From Hypholoma sublateritium FD-334 SS-4 (taxonomy: Eukaryota > Basidiomycota > Agaricomycetes > Agaricales > Strophariaceae): a stretch of 64,000 bases of DNA. Shown here piece by piece: positions 1-11,416 of this stretch. The notes below the pieces were generated by a model that saw nothing but the letters and a program-made list of their open reading frames with translations, was not told the DNA's origin and ran no database searches. The first letter of the stretch is position 1; each line of letters opens with the position of its first letter. The DNA lies in assembly GCA_000827495.1 (NCBI GenBank), contig KN817571.1:186001-250000 (forward strand), written 5' to 3'. Both the position numbers and the translations under genes were made by a program.

Positions 1-478
1 GAGCTGTTTTGAATCACTGTCGAAGAGCTACCCAAACACTCTCAAAACCCCAGGGAACGGGGTAGTGATATCGGTGCGCCGGGCGGATTAATCTGCTCCA
101 CCACTCAAATCCCTATCATCGTTCTGCTGACCGGCGTTTATCTGCGGTTTCAGAACATCACTTTTGGGCCGCCCTTCTCGACGCTGATCATGGCCAGCGG
201 GAGCGGCGTAGACAAAGTGGCAGTCAATTGCGGCGTGGGGTCGTGCATAGGTCCGCTCCCAGGCGATATGAAAAAGATTTCCCCTCGCTGAGACAGCTGT
301 AGGTCCTTGGGACTGGTCCTATCTCATCGTAGACGGCGGCGGGCCCGGTAAGCGTCTATTCCAGACTCGCCTCCATTCGACAGATGATGATGATGAGGAA
401 AATAAATTTCAAGGCCCCATCAACAACTTCACAGGCATAGTAGGCTTCAATCAGTTGCCTGTCCACCCAGGCGCCTAG
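1..478 (+). CDS. 3' end of an unidentified protein-coding gene (partial)
   Basis: Not recognised. One frame stays open from about base 13 to a possible donor at 248. If bases 248-296 are removed as an intron (weak donor GTCCGC, acceptor GACAG), the frame continues in phase to a TAG at 476-478. The joined product has a hydrophobic stretch (IPIIVLLTGVYL), a small glycine- and cysteine-containing segment (VNCGVGSC), then WDWSYLIVDGGG, an acidic DDDDEE patch and the end FTGIVGFNQLPVHPGA. The alternation looks like protein rather than chance, but there is no family match that I can name. The 5' part lies outside the window, and a TGA at 10-12 shows that the first bases are intron or another frame. 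It would converge on CDC24. It could still be a chance open stretch. Confidence 0.3.
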
Positions 479-1327
479 GCCCGTCGGAGAAGCAAAAGCT
501 GGTGATTGTGCCATCGATTGCGAGTGAGAACGTTTTCCCGTTCCGGGAGGGGAGAAACCGCGCTTTGATTGTAGCCATGGGATCGCATATGCACTTGGCC
601 TAGTACATATGTAGAAGACTCTCATAGATATGTTTTCAGAAGTTGGGAAGAAGTAAAAAAACACGTTTGACTTTATTCAAGCTCTTCCGCGGTTCAGATC
701 GGAGTTCACAGAACGCTTCGCTGGCTCGCAGATATATCGCTGGTTTCGAACCGTTTTATTCTCTATGTGATTATACATACTAAGAACAGTAACCCCTCCA
801 TGAACACATACAAGGCGGCCGTGGAGAGAAACAAAATAACAGTTAGATAGGTAGAGAGACAGAACAAAAGGAAAGTCGAGGCGAGCCAAAGCTGCCCGGC
901 GAGATAATGCGCAAGGAGCGTGGAGTGTTTGTTGTAGGTGCAATTAAAACTCCTAGATATAGACGGCTACAACTTTATGGGATATGGCAGGCAAAATGGG
1001 GTCACTGGGCAGAGAAAGGAACGGTAGGTAGGAAACGGCCGGTAGTACATAATAGAAACGGGAAAGACGGAGATCCAGAACGATAAGAGGGGAGTGAGGA
1101 GAGAAGGGAACAGTCGTGGGTCCGGGTACTTCTGAGATGCGGAAAGATGCAGCCGAGACAGTGTCGATAATTTTGAATAGGGCGTGTGGCGGGGTTAGGT
1201 GTGTGAGGTGGCAGGGGAAGAGAAAATATGATTATGCAGATGTGATGTAGGCCGGACGGGCGAATGCGAGAGGAGAAAGAACGAATAAGGCTAGGAGAAG
1301 GGGGAGAGCAGACCGGAGGCGAGGAAA
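479..1327. other. Intergenic region between convergent gene ends
   Basis: This holds the 3' flank of CDC24 and of the partial gene at the window start. The minus strand is pyrimidine-rich next to the CDC24 stop (about 1000-1327), as expected for a 3' untranslated region. Short open frames here have no coding-like composition. Nothing else is seen. Confidence 0.5.
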
Positions 1328-4300
1328 TCATGTCACGAAGAGCGTGACCTGGCCCCCTGGTCGGTACTGCTCAAACGCCATTTGCACGTCCTCCGTGGAC
1401 CCGAGCGATACCATGTCGCCGTCCTCGTCGCGGTACTTGACGCGCAGGGGCCCGTCGTCCCGACGGGGCCCGCACAGGCGAATCTTGCGTCCGACCTTCT
1501 CGACTAGGTCGTCGTACTCCGTCGCGCGCGACACCTGTATCACGAAGATGTCCTCGTGGAAGTGCACCTTGACCTTCACGGGCAGCACGCCCGCGGGCTC
1601 CTGCACAGCGTCGAACGCGCCGTGCGAGCGCGACGTGCGGATGCCCACGCCCGCGAGCGACGAGTCGCTCGAGCCAAACGGCGTAATCGGCGAGGAGCTG
1701 TTGGGCGAGTAGTCCGAGCTCTCGCCCGTCGACTGGCTCGAGCCGCTGCCGCGCTTCCCGGTCCCGCTGGGCACGTTCTTCGGGATGCCGTGCATGGGCC
1801 GTGTCTCGCGGCTCCAGTGCGGCTGCACGGGCCCGGTGGGCAGCGGCGGCGCGACGGTCTTCGGCTGCGGGATGTACGCCGTCGGCTGGCTCGCGCTGCG
1901 CGAGCGCGTCATCGGCGGCGGCGCCTGCAGGCCGTTCACGTTCAGCGTCGGCGTCGCCGCGCGCTTGCGGTAGTCGCTGCCGCCCGCCGTCGACGAGCTG
2001 TGCCCGTTCGGGCTCTCGTAGCCGCTGCGCAGGCGCGTCGAGCTGAACTGGCTCCGCAGCTGCGGCCGCGACGACGACTTCGGTATCGCGCTTCCGAAGC
2101 TCGCGTCGGACGCGGCATAGCTGTTTGCGCTCATACCGCTGGTGAGCCGCGGCGTGATCGGGCGGAGCGCTCCATTGGCTGATTGCAACGACGCCGATGG
2201 GAGCGCCGATGGGAGCGGTGGCAGGCCGCCGCCATTTGAGCGCCATTGGGCTATGACAGACCCGTCCGTGCCCTCCGTGACTGCCCGTGGCTTTTCATAG
2301 CTCCCACTGGCCTCGCGCTCCGGGGGCATGCTGAGCGAGTTGGGATTCCTACGCGAGCCCATAGGGGTCCCGCGGCCGGATTGGGAATATGACGACGCGA
2401 CAGGATAATCTTCAAGATCGTCCTCGTCGGGCTCGTCCGCGTCGAAACCGTCGTGGGGTGGGTAGCCTTGCGGTCCTGCGCCGTAGGTGCTGTTTGTGCT
2501 GTGTGACGCCTGGTCGTCGTTGTAATAGCTGTTGTTGGTACTGTATGCTGGGCGGCTGTTGCGTAAAGTTGAACCTTGAGATACACGTGCGTATGCGGAG
2601 CTCGGTGCACTTGACATGGAGTAATGTGACTGGCCCATAACGCGGACCTGGGGCGAAGGGTTGGTGCTATTGGCGGCGATGATATGCGATAATCCAGCGC
2701 TGGGACGCTCCAGCGCGCGCCGTTGGGCGGCTTCTTTGATCAAACGATTGATAGTGGCTTCCCACTGGCGCATTTGATCATCACGGCGGCACCGTAGCGT
2801 GAAGAATTCCAAATCATCATCACCTTTCCACCACACTGCAAGCGGGTAATGCGTCGGTATGCCAATGGCTACAAGGTTAATTAGTTATTATGGCATATAC
2901 TCAGATAACAGTGAATATACACATACTTGGCGAGGCTCGCGCTGGTACTGGGACGGCTTGCGTAACATTCCCGAGGAAAATGCGACCCTTCAAGAGAAGA
3001 GGCGTATTCTTTTGCGGTGTGCCATTGCCGCCCGGAAGGGTTAGCGGCAGAGGCGCTGGCTGTTTCTTTAGGATGGAGCCATTCTTTCCCCCGTTCTTAC
3101 CCCCCCTAACCGGCTGCGCGGAAGCCTCCTTGCAGCATAGGATGATGCGCTCGAACAAGAAGACGTGATATTCCCGATCAATGTCGGACTTTGTCACCAC
3201 AAAGAGATCGTCGAGGAGGAGCTCCCCAAAGTTTTCTAGATGGTGGCCCTTCCAGTCGTCGATTCTAGAATGAAGACTCTTGACAGTCTGTTCGTTCTCG
3301 GCGCGCCGTTGTGCCTCGTTGATCTTGTCTGTGATGCGTTTCGCGGCATCGGACCCGCGTTTCAGTTCATCGTAATGCGCATACGTCGCTGCAGAGCAAG
3401 CTTTGAGTAGGGACTAAAAGGGCGTACCCATGAGTATGAGGTGTGGTGGAATGTTAAAATGACGGGAAGACGTACATCGAGAAGAAGAGGATATTTGCAT
3501 ATGCGCTGAATCGGTTTGATAAGCAAACCGGGGAGTTCGCCCTTGACGTTGATCAAGTGGTTCAGTGGCTGTTGACGTATGTTTGGTCAGCATTCGGTCA
3601 TAACCAATCGGCAAGTTGTCAGGGTGATGGTCATGGCAGTTGTGTGAAACCAACTATTGGGACCGTGTCGGAAGGTTGGAAACAGAGTTGGGCTTACCAC
3701 TAGGTTTTGCTCGTTCGCAAGCATGAGTTCCGTGGCATTCGTATAATTAGCGCAATACGGCTCATAGACGATGAATTCATCTTCCTATTGGGGGGAGAAT
3801 CAAGAAGGTATGGAAGCGTGGCGTGAGTAAAGACAATGGGAATGCCAGTTACAGCACATGGGAAGAGTGAACTCACGCTTTCGACGAAATGTTGTCCCCA
3901 GCGCTGCTCTTGCCAAGGCAACTCTGCTGTGCTTTCCAGACGGATTAGGAACTTGCGCTGAAAGTTGAGGAGCTTGTTGAGATTTGGGAATAGAAGGTGG
4001 ATTGTATCTTGGTCCATGAGGTTCGCTTGCGAAAGCAAGGTCGAATATTTCTGTAAGGGGTCAATCAGCATGGGCGGGGGTTCCGGATTGGACACAAGGC
4101 CGCTACATACCTGCATGATTTCGAGGTCCTGCACGTATTTCCGCTCAGTCTCGACCATCTCTCGGATAATGTTGTTCTGAGCCGACTCCTTGGGGTTGAC
4201 CGGCTGTGAAACAAGGGTATCCGACAGTGACTCGATTGAGCGATTCTCCATGACGGAGGGAGGGGACGGGGGGGAATCTTCGAACGCATCGGGCGGCAGC

Positions 4301-4872
4301 TGATTGACCATGGCGGTGACGGTGTTGATTACCTAGCGCGCGAAGTCAGACATGCCACGAGATTGCGAGCGCAAAGCAGGACGCACCTTGACCAACCCGT
4401 CCGTCGAGTTTCGGTCCCAGAGATCCGTCACCGTGAATAGCTCGCACCCCGGAATCTTGTCCACGACCTTGTCCGTGCGGATCTGCATGGCGAAGAGGGC
4501 GATCGCGTGTTTCTTCGCGCGGTCAGGGTTGGCCTCGTATTTCTCGGGGTTGAATGCGGAGTTGTTGAGGCGGGTGAGGCTGTATGACGCCGGGATGAGG
4601 TCGAATATGAAGCAGAGGGGGATTCCGGCGGAGAAGAGGTCCCAGAGCTGGGTGACGGGGTCTGTGGACTGGCGCGAGTCCGCAGAGCCGAGATTGAAGT
4701 AGGGGGCAAAGCCGCGAATGCGCATGAGGCGGCTTCTGAGGGACGAGCATTGCTGGTAGAGGGATGTGGAGGCGGAAGCGGCCTTGTTGAGGAGGGTGTT
4801 GTTGGCGTTGGTGTCGATGTAGAGGCCGGTGGTGGAGACAACGGACTTTTTGCGTCCTGCGCCGTTGGACAT
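1328..4872 (-). CDS. CDC24: Cdc24-type guanine nucleotide exchange factor for Cdc42
   Basis: Predicted 1018-residue Rho-family GEF that loads GTP onto Cdc42 to set polarity, hyphal tip growth and mating responses. Seven exons join in phase: 4387-4872, 4111-4332, 3877-4050, 3698-3784, 3476-3568, 2927-3413 and 1328-2835. Domains in order: Cdc24-type calponin-homology region (about 30-165), DH/RhoGEF domain (about 195-400, with NIIREMVETERKYVQDLE and IKPIQRICKYPLLL), PH domain (about 405-590), a long Ser/Pro-rich low-complexity linker, and a C-terminal PB1 domain (about 930-1018, with KVKVHFHEDIFVIQVS and the acidic YRDEDGDMVSL loop) that in yeast binds the scaffold Bem1. The start at 4872 gives MSNGAGRKKSVV; no upstream in-frame ATG was seen. 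Domain order and length fit the fungal family. No lesions. Confidence 0.95.
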
Positions 4873-7037
4873 TGTTGTCGCGGGGGATGGATGGTGGCAA
4901 GGAGAGAGCACTGCAGCCCAGATCAGATCAACTTGGCTCGTTTCATTTCAATCTCCGCCCGCTAAGCCTCCCCTACATCCTATTGTTCACTTCTCCCCTC
5001 GACCACAGAACAATGTCCCTCCCTCGCAATTCTCTGCAGCGGCGGCCACCCTTCAGCATCGCAGAGCGTGGCTATTGTATCTGCACCCAGCCTCCTTGTC
5101 GTTTCAAGCTGCAAAAATTCCAAAAATTCTGCCTCTTTCGCATTTGATACCCGAACCACCGGAAAATCTCATCTTCTCGCGTGCGGCAAACCAGCACACG
5201 CTGCATCCCCCTCCCAGAGCTGCCTGCCGTGCCCAGCGTTATCTTTTTCCAGTCTCGTCCATGGCGCGTTCGTCGTCCAATCACCCGTGCGTCGCTGCCC
5301 CTCTTGGGCCAGATCGCATCATCCGCCCAGATCTCGCAGATTCAACAGATGCCTTATTTTTATCCCTACCGACGTATGCCCAAAAGCGCTGTCTCCCGAA
5401 ACCCCATTCCCCGCTGCTATTTTTGCCCCAGATGCTCTTTGGCAGACGCAGCATTCATATCAGGTTGCGCTGCACCACGCTCGCTCTCGCCCCACTGCGG
5501 CTGAGCTGTGCGAGTCTTTCTTCGGTTGCCGGTGACGCTGCATACCTGGAAGTAACGCACATCTTCTAGGCTCCCAGCAGGGTCTCCACATCCGAGCCAG
5601 CTTTAATTCACGGCTTCTGCCACATGATTTGGAACTTTATTATAAGGCTCACGCCAATTTACCCATCAACTCCGGTGCGGTGCGCACGAATAGACAGGGA
5701 GTATAAACACATTGCCTTCTTCGATATGTCATTCACTACCGTATATGTCGGCCTACCTGTGCGTCCATTGTTCCTCTCCAGCACTTGTCCCAGCCTCGCC
5801 CGAGGCGAGGGAATGGAATGATCGATGAGCCTATTATCTCTGCCCCATATCACATCACCGCGATTGTTTATCTTTCCTCGGCGCCTCAGACGACCAGCGG
5901 TCGTCACTCCGATTCGCGGGCGCCTGCCAGGCACTGCCCCGCTTTGTGTTGTGCAGTGTCGGTGCTGCATACCTATCAGCACGACAAAAGTATCGGGCAT
6001 CGGAGAACAGCCACCCAGCGCCCGATAAACAATGACCGGCACTGTTCTATTATGAGCGCCTATGTACAATGCCATTCCAGGTCTCTACTGTGCCAGTATG
6101 CGGCATGGTTCTGGCTTGCAACGCGAGCTAGAGATGCGCTGCTGCTCCTGGAGAACAAGCGGCCGCGAGCCGGATCACGCGCGATGCTCTATCGCAGCGT
6201 CTAGACTCTGGGACGCACGCGCCACGCGCTCTGCTCGAGTCTGCTTGGCGGCATATGTGGATAACCCCTGTGGGCCCTCCAGATCGCGGAAGCTATTTCA
6301 CGTGTATCGTGATCGTTCGTGGCCACGGCCCCGAAACTGGACGCCCTTGGTCCTTCGCCCGCGCACCGCGCCAAGGCGCGCGCGGGCGTCTGTGGTCGGG
6401 CGCCCGCGCCAGGTGGGTAGCCATCACAACGAGGACTCGAGAAGAGAGCAGGCGCGACGCGGCGGGCACCGTGCGACTGACGGCCGCCCTCCCTCCCGCC
6501 TTGTTCACTTGCGGCTGTCCTTTAGATAGCACACAACGTGATATAAGAGGATACAATAATAATCCTTACTCACCAAACAGAAAATTTACCGCGAACACAA
6601 AACAATTCAATCTGCGCACACTTAGGCGAGCGCCAGGCGGACGGACGAACAAGCCGCCTTCCCACAGAGGCCCGCAGATCAAGGGCGCGCGTACGCGGGC
6701 GTGCGTCGCGTAGCTTATGCGTGGGGACATGCGCACACGGGCTACGGCAGCGGACCCGGACGACCTTACGTACCGGCGATCCCGCGCTCGGGCGCCGGGC
6801 GCGCGTGTCGCTGTCGCCGAGTGCGCCCGCCAGTGGCGCGCCGGGGTCCGGGGGACGCCGCCGCTCCCCGCGCCCCTGGCGCCAGAAATGACACGCCCGG
6901 GAAGACCGCCGAAGTGTGGAGTGTTGGCCAATCGCACGCGAGAGCGGCGCGCCCAGAGATCGTCCAGCCGCGCACGCGAGCGAGCGCGCACGCACCGCGC
7001 GTGGTGATGCGCCGACGATCGTCTACATACATACGCC

Positions 7038-7437
7038 ATCAAGAATTCGCCGGCGCTGGCGCCACCGCGCGCGGAGGGCGCCTTGCCCCACTCTGCGCGC
7101 CCGGTGGGTGCGTCTCCATATTCGTGGCGCCGCGTGCCGTCATTGGGAGCCCTAGCTAGTTGCGCCCACCGACGCTTAGAGGGGATGTTTGTCGCGCGCA
7201 AGAGCCCGCGGCGGCGGGCCATCGCAGCGAGCGCAGATATCGATCGACCGTCGCACCCGAGCGAGTGCACGCCTAATATAGCGCTTGCCTACAAGCGCCC
7301 ACCACGCGCGCCCATGCGCTGATGCGCAAGTAAATCAATGATCTATCAGAAATTCGCCGGAGCCACCGTGCGCGGAGGGCGCCTTGTCCTACTAACTTCA
7401 CTCGGCTCTGGGTGGGTGTATCTTCATATTCGTGGCG
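7038..7437. repeat. Imperfect direct repeat pair (about 95 bp)
   Basis: Bases 7038-7130 and 7344-7437 share the order AATTCGCCGG, GCGCGGAGGGCGCCTTG, GGTGGGTG and CATATTCGTGGCG, with small indels and substitutions between. The spacing between copies is about 305 bases. No coding potential is evident in either copy. Confidence 0.7.
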
Positions 7438-7477
7438 TTATTGCGTACATTCAATATTCCTGATTCAGAGTGCCTTG

Positions 7478-7611
7478 GCCTTGTTTTGGACGATCAACTG
7501 AGCCTAGTTATTCGCGTCGGTGAATTACGCCGCTCAGCGTACTACTAGGTGCACTCGATATTTCTGAATGCCTTGTTCTGGACGACCAACTGAGCCTAGT
7601 TATTCGCGTCG
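7478..7611. repeat. 42 bp direct repeat, two copies, two mismatches
   Basis: Bases 7478-7519 and 7570-7611 are nearly identical (GCCTTGTT.TGGACGA, then CAACTGAGCCTAGTTATTCG); both differences are T/C. The copies start 92 bases apart, immediately downstream of the larger repeat pair, so the two may belong to one decayed tandem array. Confidence 0.8.
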
Positions 7612-8294
7612 CACCTCGCCCAACGTACCTAGTTGAGCTCTAGTTCAACCCCCATATCCGACTGACTCGGAACGGCATGCATCGGACAGCGTTGGGGAGG
7701 CATAGCCTCCGGAACACCAAGTACTCGGGATCAGGATGACGCGTTAATCATTTAATACCGGAAGATCCTCAAGTGTTTTCGAATGACCTCCTTGTAATTA
7801 CAAACAGCATTACTTATGTGTAAGTGTTTTAAATTCGTTTCGACCCCGCCCCACATACTTACCGTTTGGGCATGGGTCCCAGACCATCATATTACAGGCT
7901 AACCGCGATGGTTTCGATTGGTTAACGCTTCTTGAATACAATAATCATTTAATTGTGTGTTCAGCATCGCCGCTAGCTGATGTGCGTACGAAAGATGATG
8001 GTGGTGGGGATCCGGGTCGCGTAGATTGCTATTATGTACCAGCAAGAGCGGATGCACCGATGCCTAAGCCGGCGAGCTACGCATATCGCGGGATGTTTTA
8101 CCCCGCGATGAGACCGGTCGGCGGTGCTCCGCTCGGCGGAGACCCCTGTACGACATGCGCCTCGTTTGGATTACGCATGCACACCTTGGTACTGATTGCA
8201 GTGGGTACCTGATCCGTGAGTGCGATATCAATATGCCACTCCGAGCTGATACAACATATGATAGCGCGTTTTCAGATGAACGGGGGCGTCTCGT

Positions 8295-8330
8295 GTCGCA
8301 TCCTGCTTCCTGCTTCCTGCTTCCTGCAAC
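8295..8330 (+). repeat. Short tandem repeat of CCTGCTT
   Basis: The heptamer CCTGCTT occurs three times in a row and is followed by a partial copy (CCTGCAA), within the gene-poor block. No function is apparent. Confidence 0.7.
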
Positions 8331-11300
8331 ACTTACGACCAAAAAGAAGGCCGGAAATGATAGCGAAATGATGAATAACAGTGGGTAGGAAAGGGTAGGA
8401 ATCGGTGTATGCCCAAAAACGATAATCAGTTACCCATCGATACTGGCGTACGCACCCATTGGTCCGCTGGACAGCCACCGCGGACCGTGGTCGTCGTCCC
8501 GAACCGACGCGCACTATTGACTCAATTGCCCAATTTAGATTCAAGTCCTCGAACTCACGAAGCGGATCGCACGCCAGTCCAAACCGGCCGCCGATGTGCG
8601 TGCGCGCTGCTGGTGAAGCGCTGAAGATGCATGCATGTACTCGGCCCAATACAAGGAGCGGGTCTCGAACACACAATATTATTATTAATGTTGACGTTGT
8701 GGAACGCACGGGCTATAACTGGAGATCGCGAAGATCAATCAGCTCAAGAACGGTGCCATTTACGCATCTAATCTGAGGCCTGGGATCCCAGCGCGATGTA
8801 ACGCCGCGCACGCAGCCTGTAGCTGATTCGGCAGCGCACTTGGTCGGCGCTAGGTCGGTATATCATGGCTTTCTGACGGACTGGTATTGATATGTCTTCT
8901 GTCTGGATATGCTATAGCACCGTGACTCTTCATGTGGTCTGCCGCTTTACTGCACTGGGGAGGCGCTGGTGGCTCGCACATACAGCGGTAAAGCGGCCGG
9001 GAATTTATTTGGATCGTGTGCACTGGACGCAATTTAGTCGTTGTTACGAGGCGATAGGCCGACTTGGAAGTTCAGGGTTCTAACGTTCAAATTGCATCTA
9101 ACAGAAACCGAAACTTCCACGAACTTGAAGAAGGACAGCTTTGAATTGAATATGCCTTCACCACCAATCGGCCTGCAGCTTGTTTAGATTAGGTAAATCT
9201 TAACTTAGCGCACGGTCTGGCCGACTTGTCTGATTATTTTTCCATAAACGAAACATATGGTTTAATCAAGGATGCCCAACCGCCTGACAGAAAGATGATT
9301 CCAGTGGCATTCCAGCTGCCTTCTTCCGTCCCTCTAGCCAGATAATTACGGAAATGATCTTCTAAATGCAGTCTACATGTGAGTATTCCAAGGGTATTTC
9401 TGCACCGACGTTGTAAGTCTGACGGCGTGGTTAAATTGGAAGCGCGTTCATCACCTCATGGGCCATCGTGGGCCTGGGGAGGCGACTATATCATGACCCT
9501 GATCGCGAAACACTATCTCGCTCCCGTGTACGTGGGAGGTAAATCCGTTGCTTGCTTCAGCGGTGTTTCGGTAGGTTTCGGTAGGCATACCGCGAGAGCG
9601 AGTTGGCGGAAGCGCGCGTGGATTGCGCGATAGGCGCTTGATGCCGCTTCTAATAATAGCATCCCATTTCCAACCGTGATTTCCGCCCTCCTGATAAACA
9701 GCGACTAGTGATGAAGCAACGCCAGGAGATGATCAGATTCTCTCAAGATTATCGTCGGGTTGAGGGTATAAGATGTTCGCGTGCTAGATCTATCTTTGAA
9801 TTGTCCTTGAAAAGCACGGCGGATAAATCATGGATGAATCACATCCATTGCCAGATGCCAATCATCATCGTGATGAACAGTATTTGTTATCTTATCGTGG
9901 AAGAACAGTCAGTGCCATCAGGCAGTAGCATCAGTTACTGGCAAAGAGGTATTTGAACATCCACGATGAACCTTAAGTAGTCGGGAATACCGGCCATTTC
10001 GAGATCGTTTCATGGTCTTTGGACACTGTCAAATTGCTGTAAAACACCATGTGTCAATGGAGTCGGGGACTTCCACGGTAATCTAAATCACGTAGAATGT
10101 GCTATGTTGCTCATTTCCAATATTCTATAGAGCTCCCAGCATCATTCTATCCTTGCGGGTAATGGTATTGTGGGAACTTGCAGATGATTACTACATGCAT
10201 AGAACGATAAAGTATGCCGAACATTGGCCGAACATCTATTATCTTTCCGAGCAACGCCAATGTCATACATGAAAGGATTACAGGGACCTCATATCTAGAT
10301 ACCCTCATGTTAGAAAGATCCCAATGCTAGACAGACCAACACAGAATAATGACACTGACCTGCCTATCCACTGTCCAGCCGAGTCATCCTAGCAGTTCTG
10401 CTATATTGTAACACCGGTCTGACGATGGAGGACTGCGACGACGATCATACAAATAATGAGCAGACTCACCCTGGCAGAGGCCTTTCCGTGTGAATGGATA
10501 AATATGAGGCACATCAGCCCACACTCTTCTGGCGTGGAGTAAATTCATGGAAGTAGATAGAAACCCGTCTGACCGTCTTTAATAGAAGTGTATGCACAAA
10601 CAATTTTTCCTGCGTCAGGAGCATCGTGATGGAGATAGTTGGGTAGTATGCAACCAAATGATACACCTGGCTTATGCACCATGTCAGGCCAAAATATTAA
10701 TACCTTCTCGAACCAGGGTTTTCATTACCAACTCAATATAAGTAATCATCTCGACCCTGGTTCAGTATTCCACATTTGGGCGCGACAATTAATAGAGACA
10801 GAAGATACGATCAAAGGATTGCAAGATTTGTTGAGTCACGATTCATTGAGCAGGACAGAGATCACTACCTTCCCCTGTAAGTAATGATTTTTTTTTGTAA
10901 CTCTTTAATGAAATTAGAAGTGCCAACTCGTAACTCTGAGTCTGTTAAATACTTTGCTACTGCATGATACCGCTTTCGGCGTCAAGTAGAGCCACGTTGT
11001 CCTTCACAAACATTGCGTCGTGCAAGTGCTACTACAACGTTACTCGTACTATGAACTTCCTTTCTAATAAAAATACATGCACGACACAGTGCGTGGGCAC
11101 GCTGGCAGTGGTAGATGGAAAATCAGTTATGAACGAATCACTAAGGGCTCTGGCTCGTTTAAATTTCAAATTGAGCCTTGTTTAAAGACCCTTAAATTGA
11201 AAGAAAGACTTGATTTGATTTGAGCCTCAACGTCAACGCCATATGAATTACAGCTTCTTTGCGCCTGTGGCCATTTCAGAGGCCCGTCACGCTAATTTTA

Positions 11301-11416
11301 GATCGAAACGGGCCGGGTGGCCCAAGCGCCTGACTTTGTCATTTGAACTCCGCTTGAGTGAGGCACAGAGTCGGACTCCAACCACCAGCCAGATAATTCT
11401 GTCCGGGTCAAGACCC

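Larger units (their letters stand above)
4873..11416. other. 6.5 kb gene-poor block between CDC24 and the RAP1-like gene
   Basis: No convincing gene. The first few hundred bases are pyrimidine-rich and probably CDC24 promoter/5' leader. About 6100-7300 is extremely rich in CpG and G+C; its long open frames (for example 6566-7270 minus) are Arg/Ala-rich by-products of composition. About 7300-11200 is more A+T-rich with only short frames. One 81-codon frame at 10639-10884 could be an orphan exon but is not supported further. Degenerate direct repeats at 7038-7611 suggest decayed repetitive DNA. Confidence 0.6.

Noticed and set aside
1371..2246. 291-codon frame overlapping the CDC24 3' exon
   Set aside because: It is a shadow frame of the CDC24 linker and PB1 coding region; the Arg/Ala-rich product has no domain.
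6566..7270. 234-codon open frame on the minus strand and overlapping frames on both strands
   Set aside because: The interval is extremely G+C/CpG-rich, which removes stop codons in several frames at once. The products are Arg/Ala-rich without domains.
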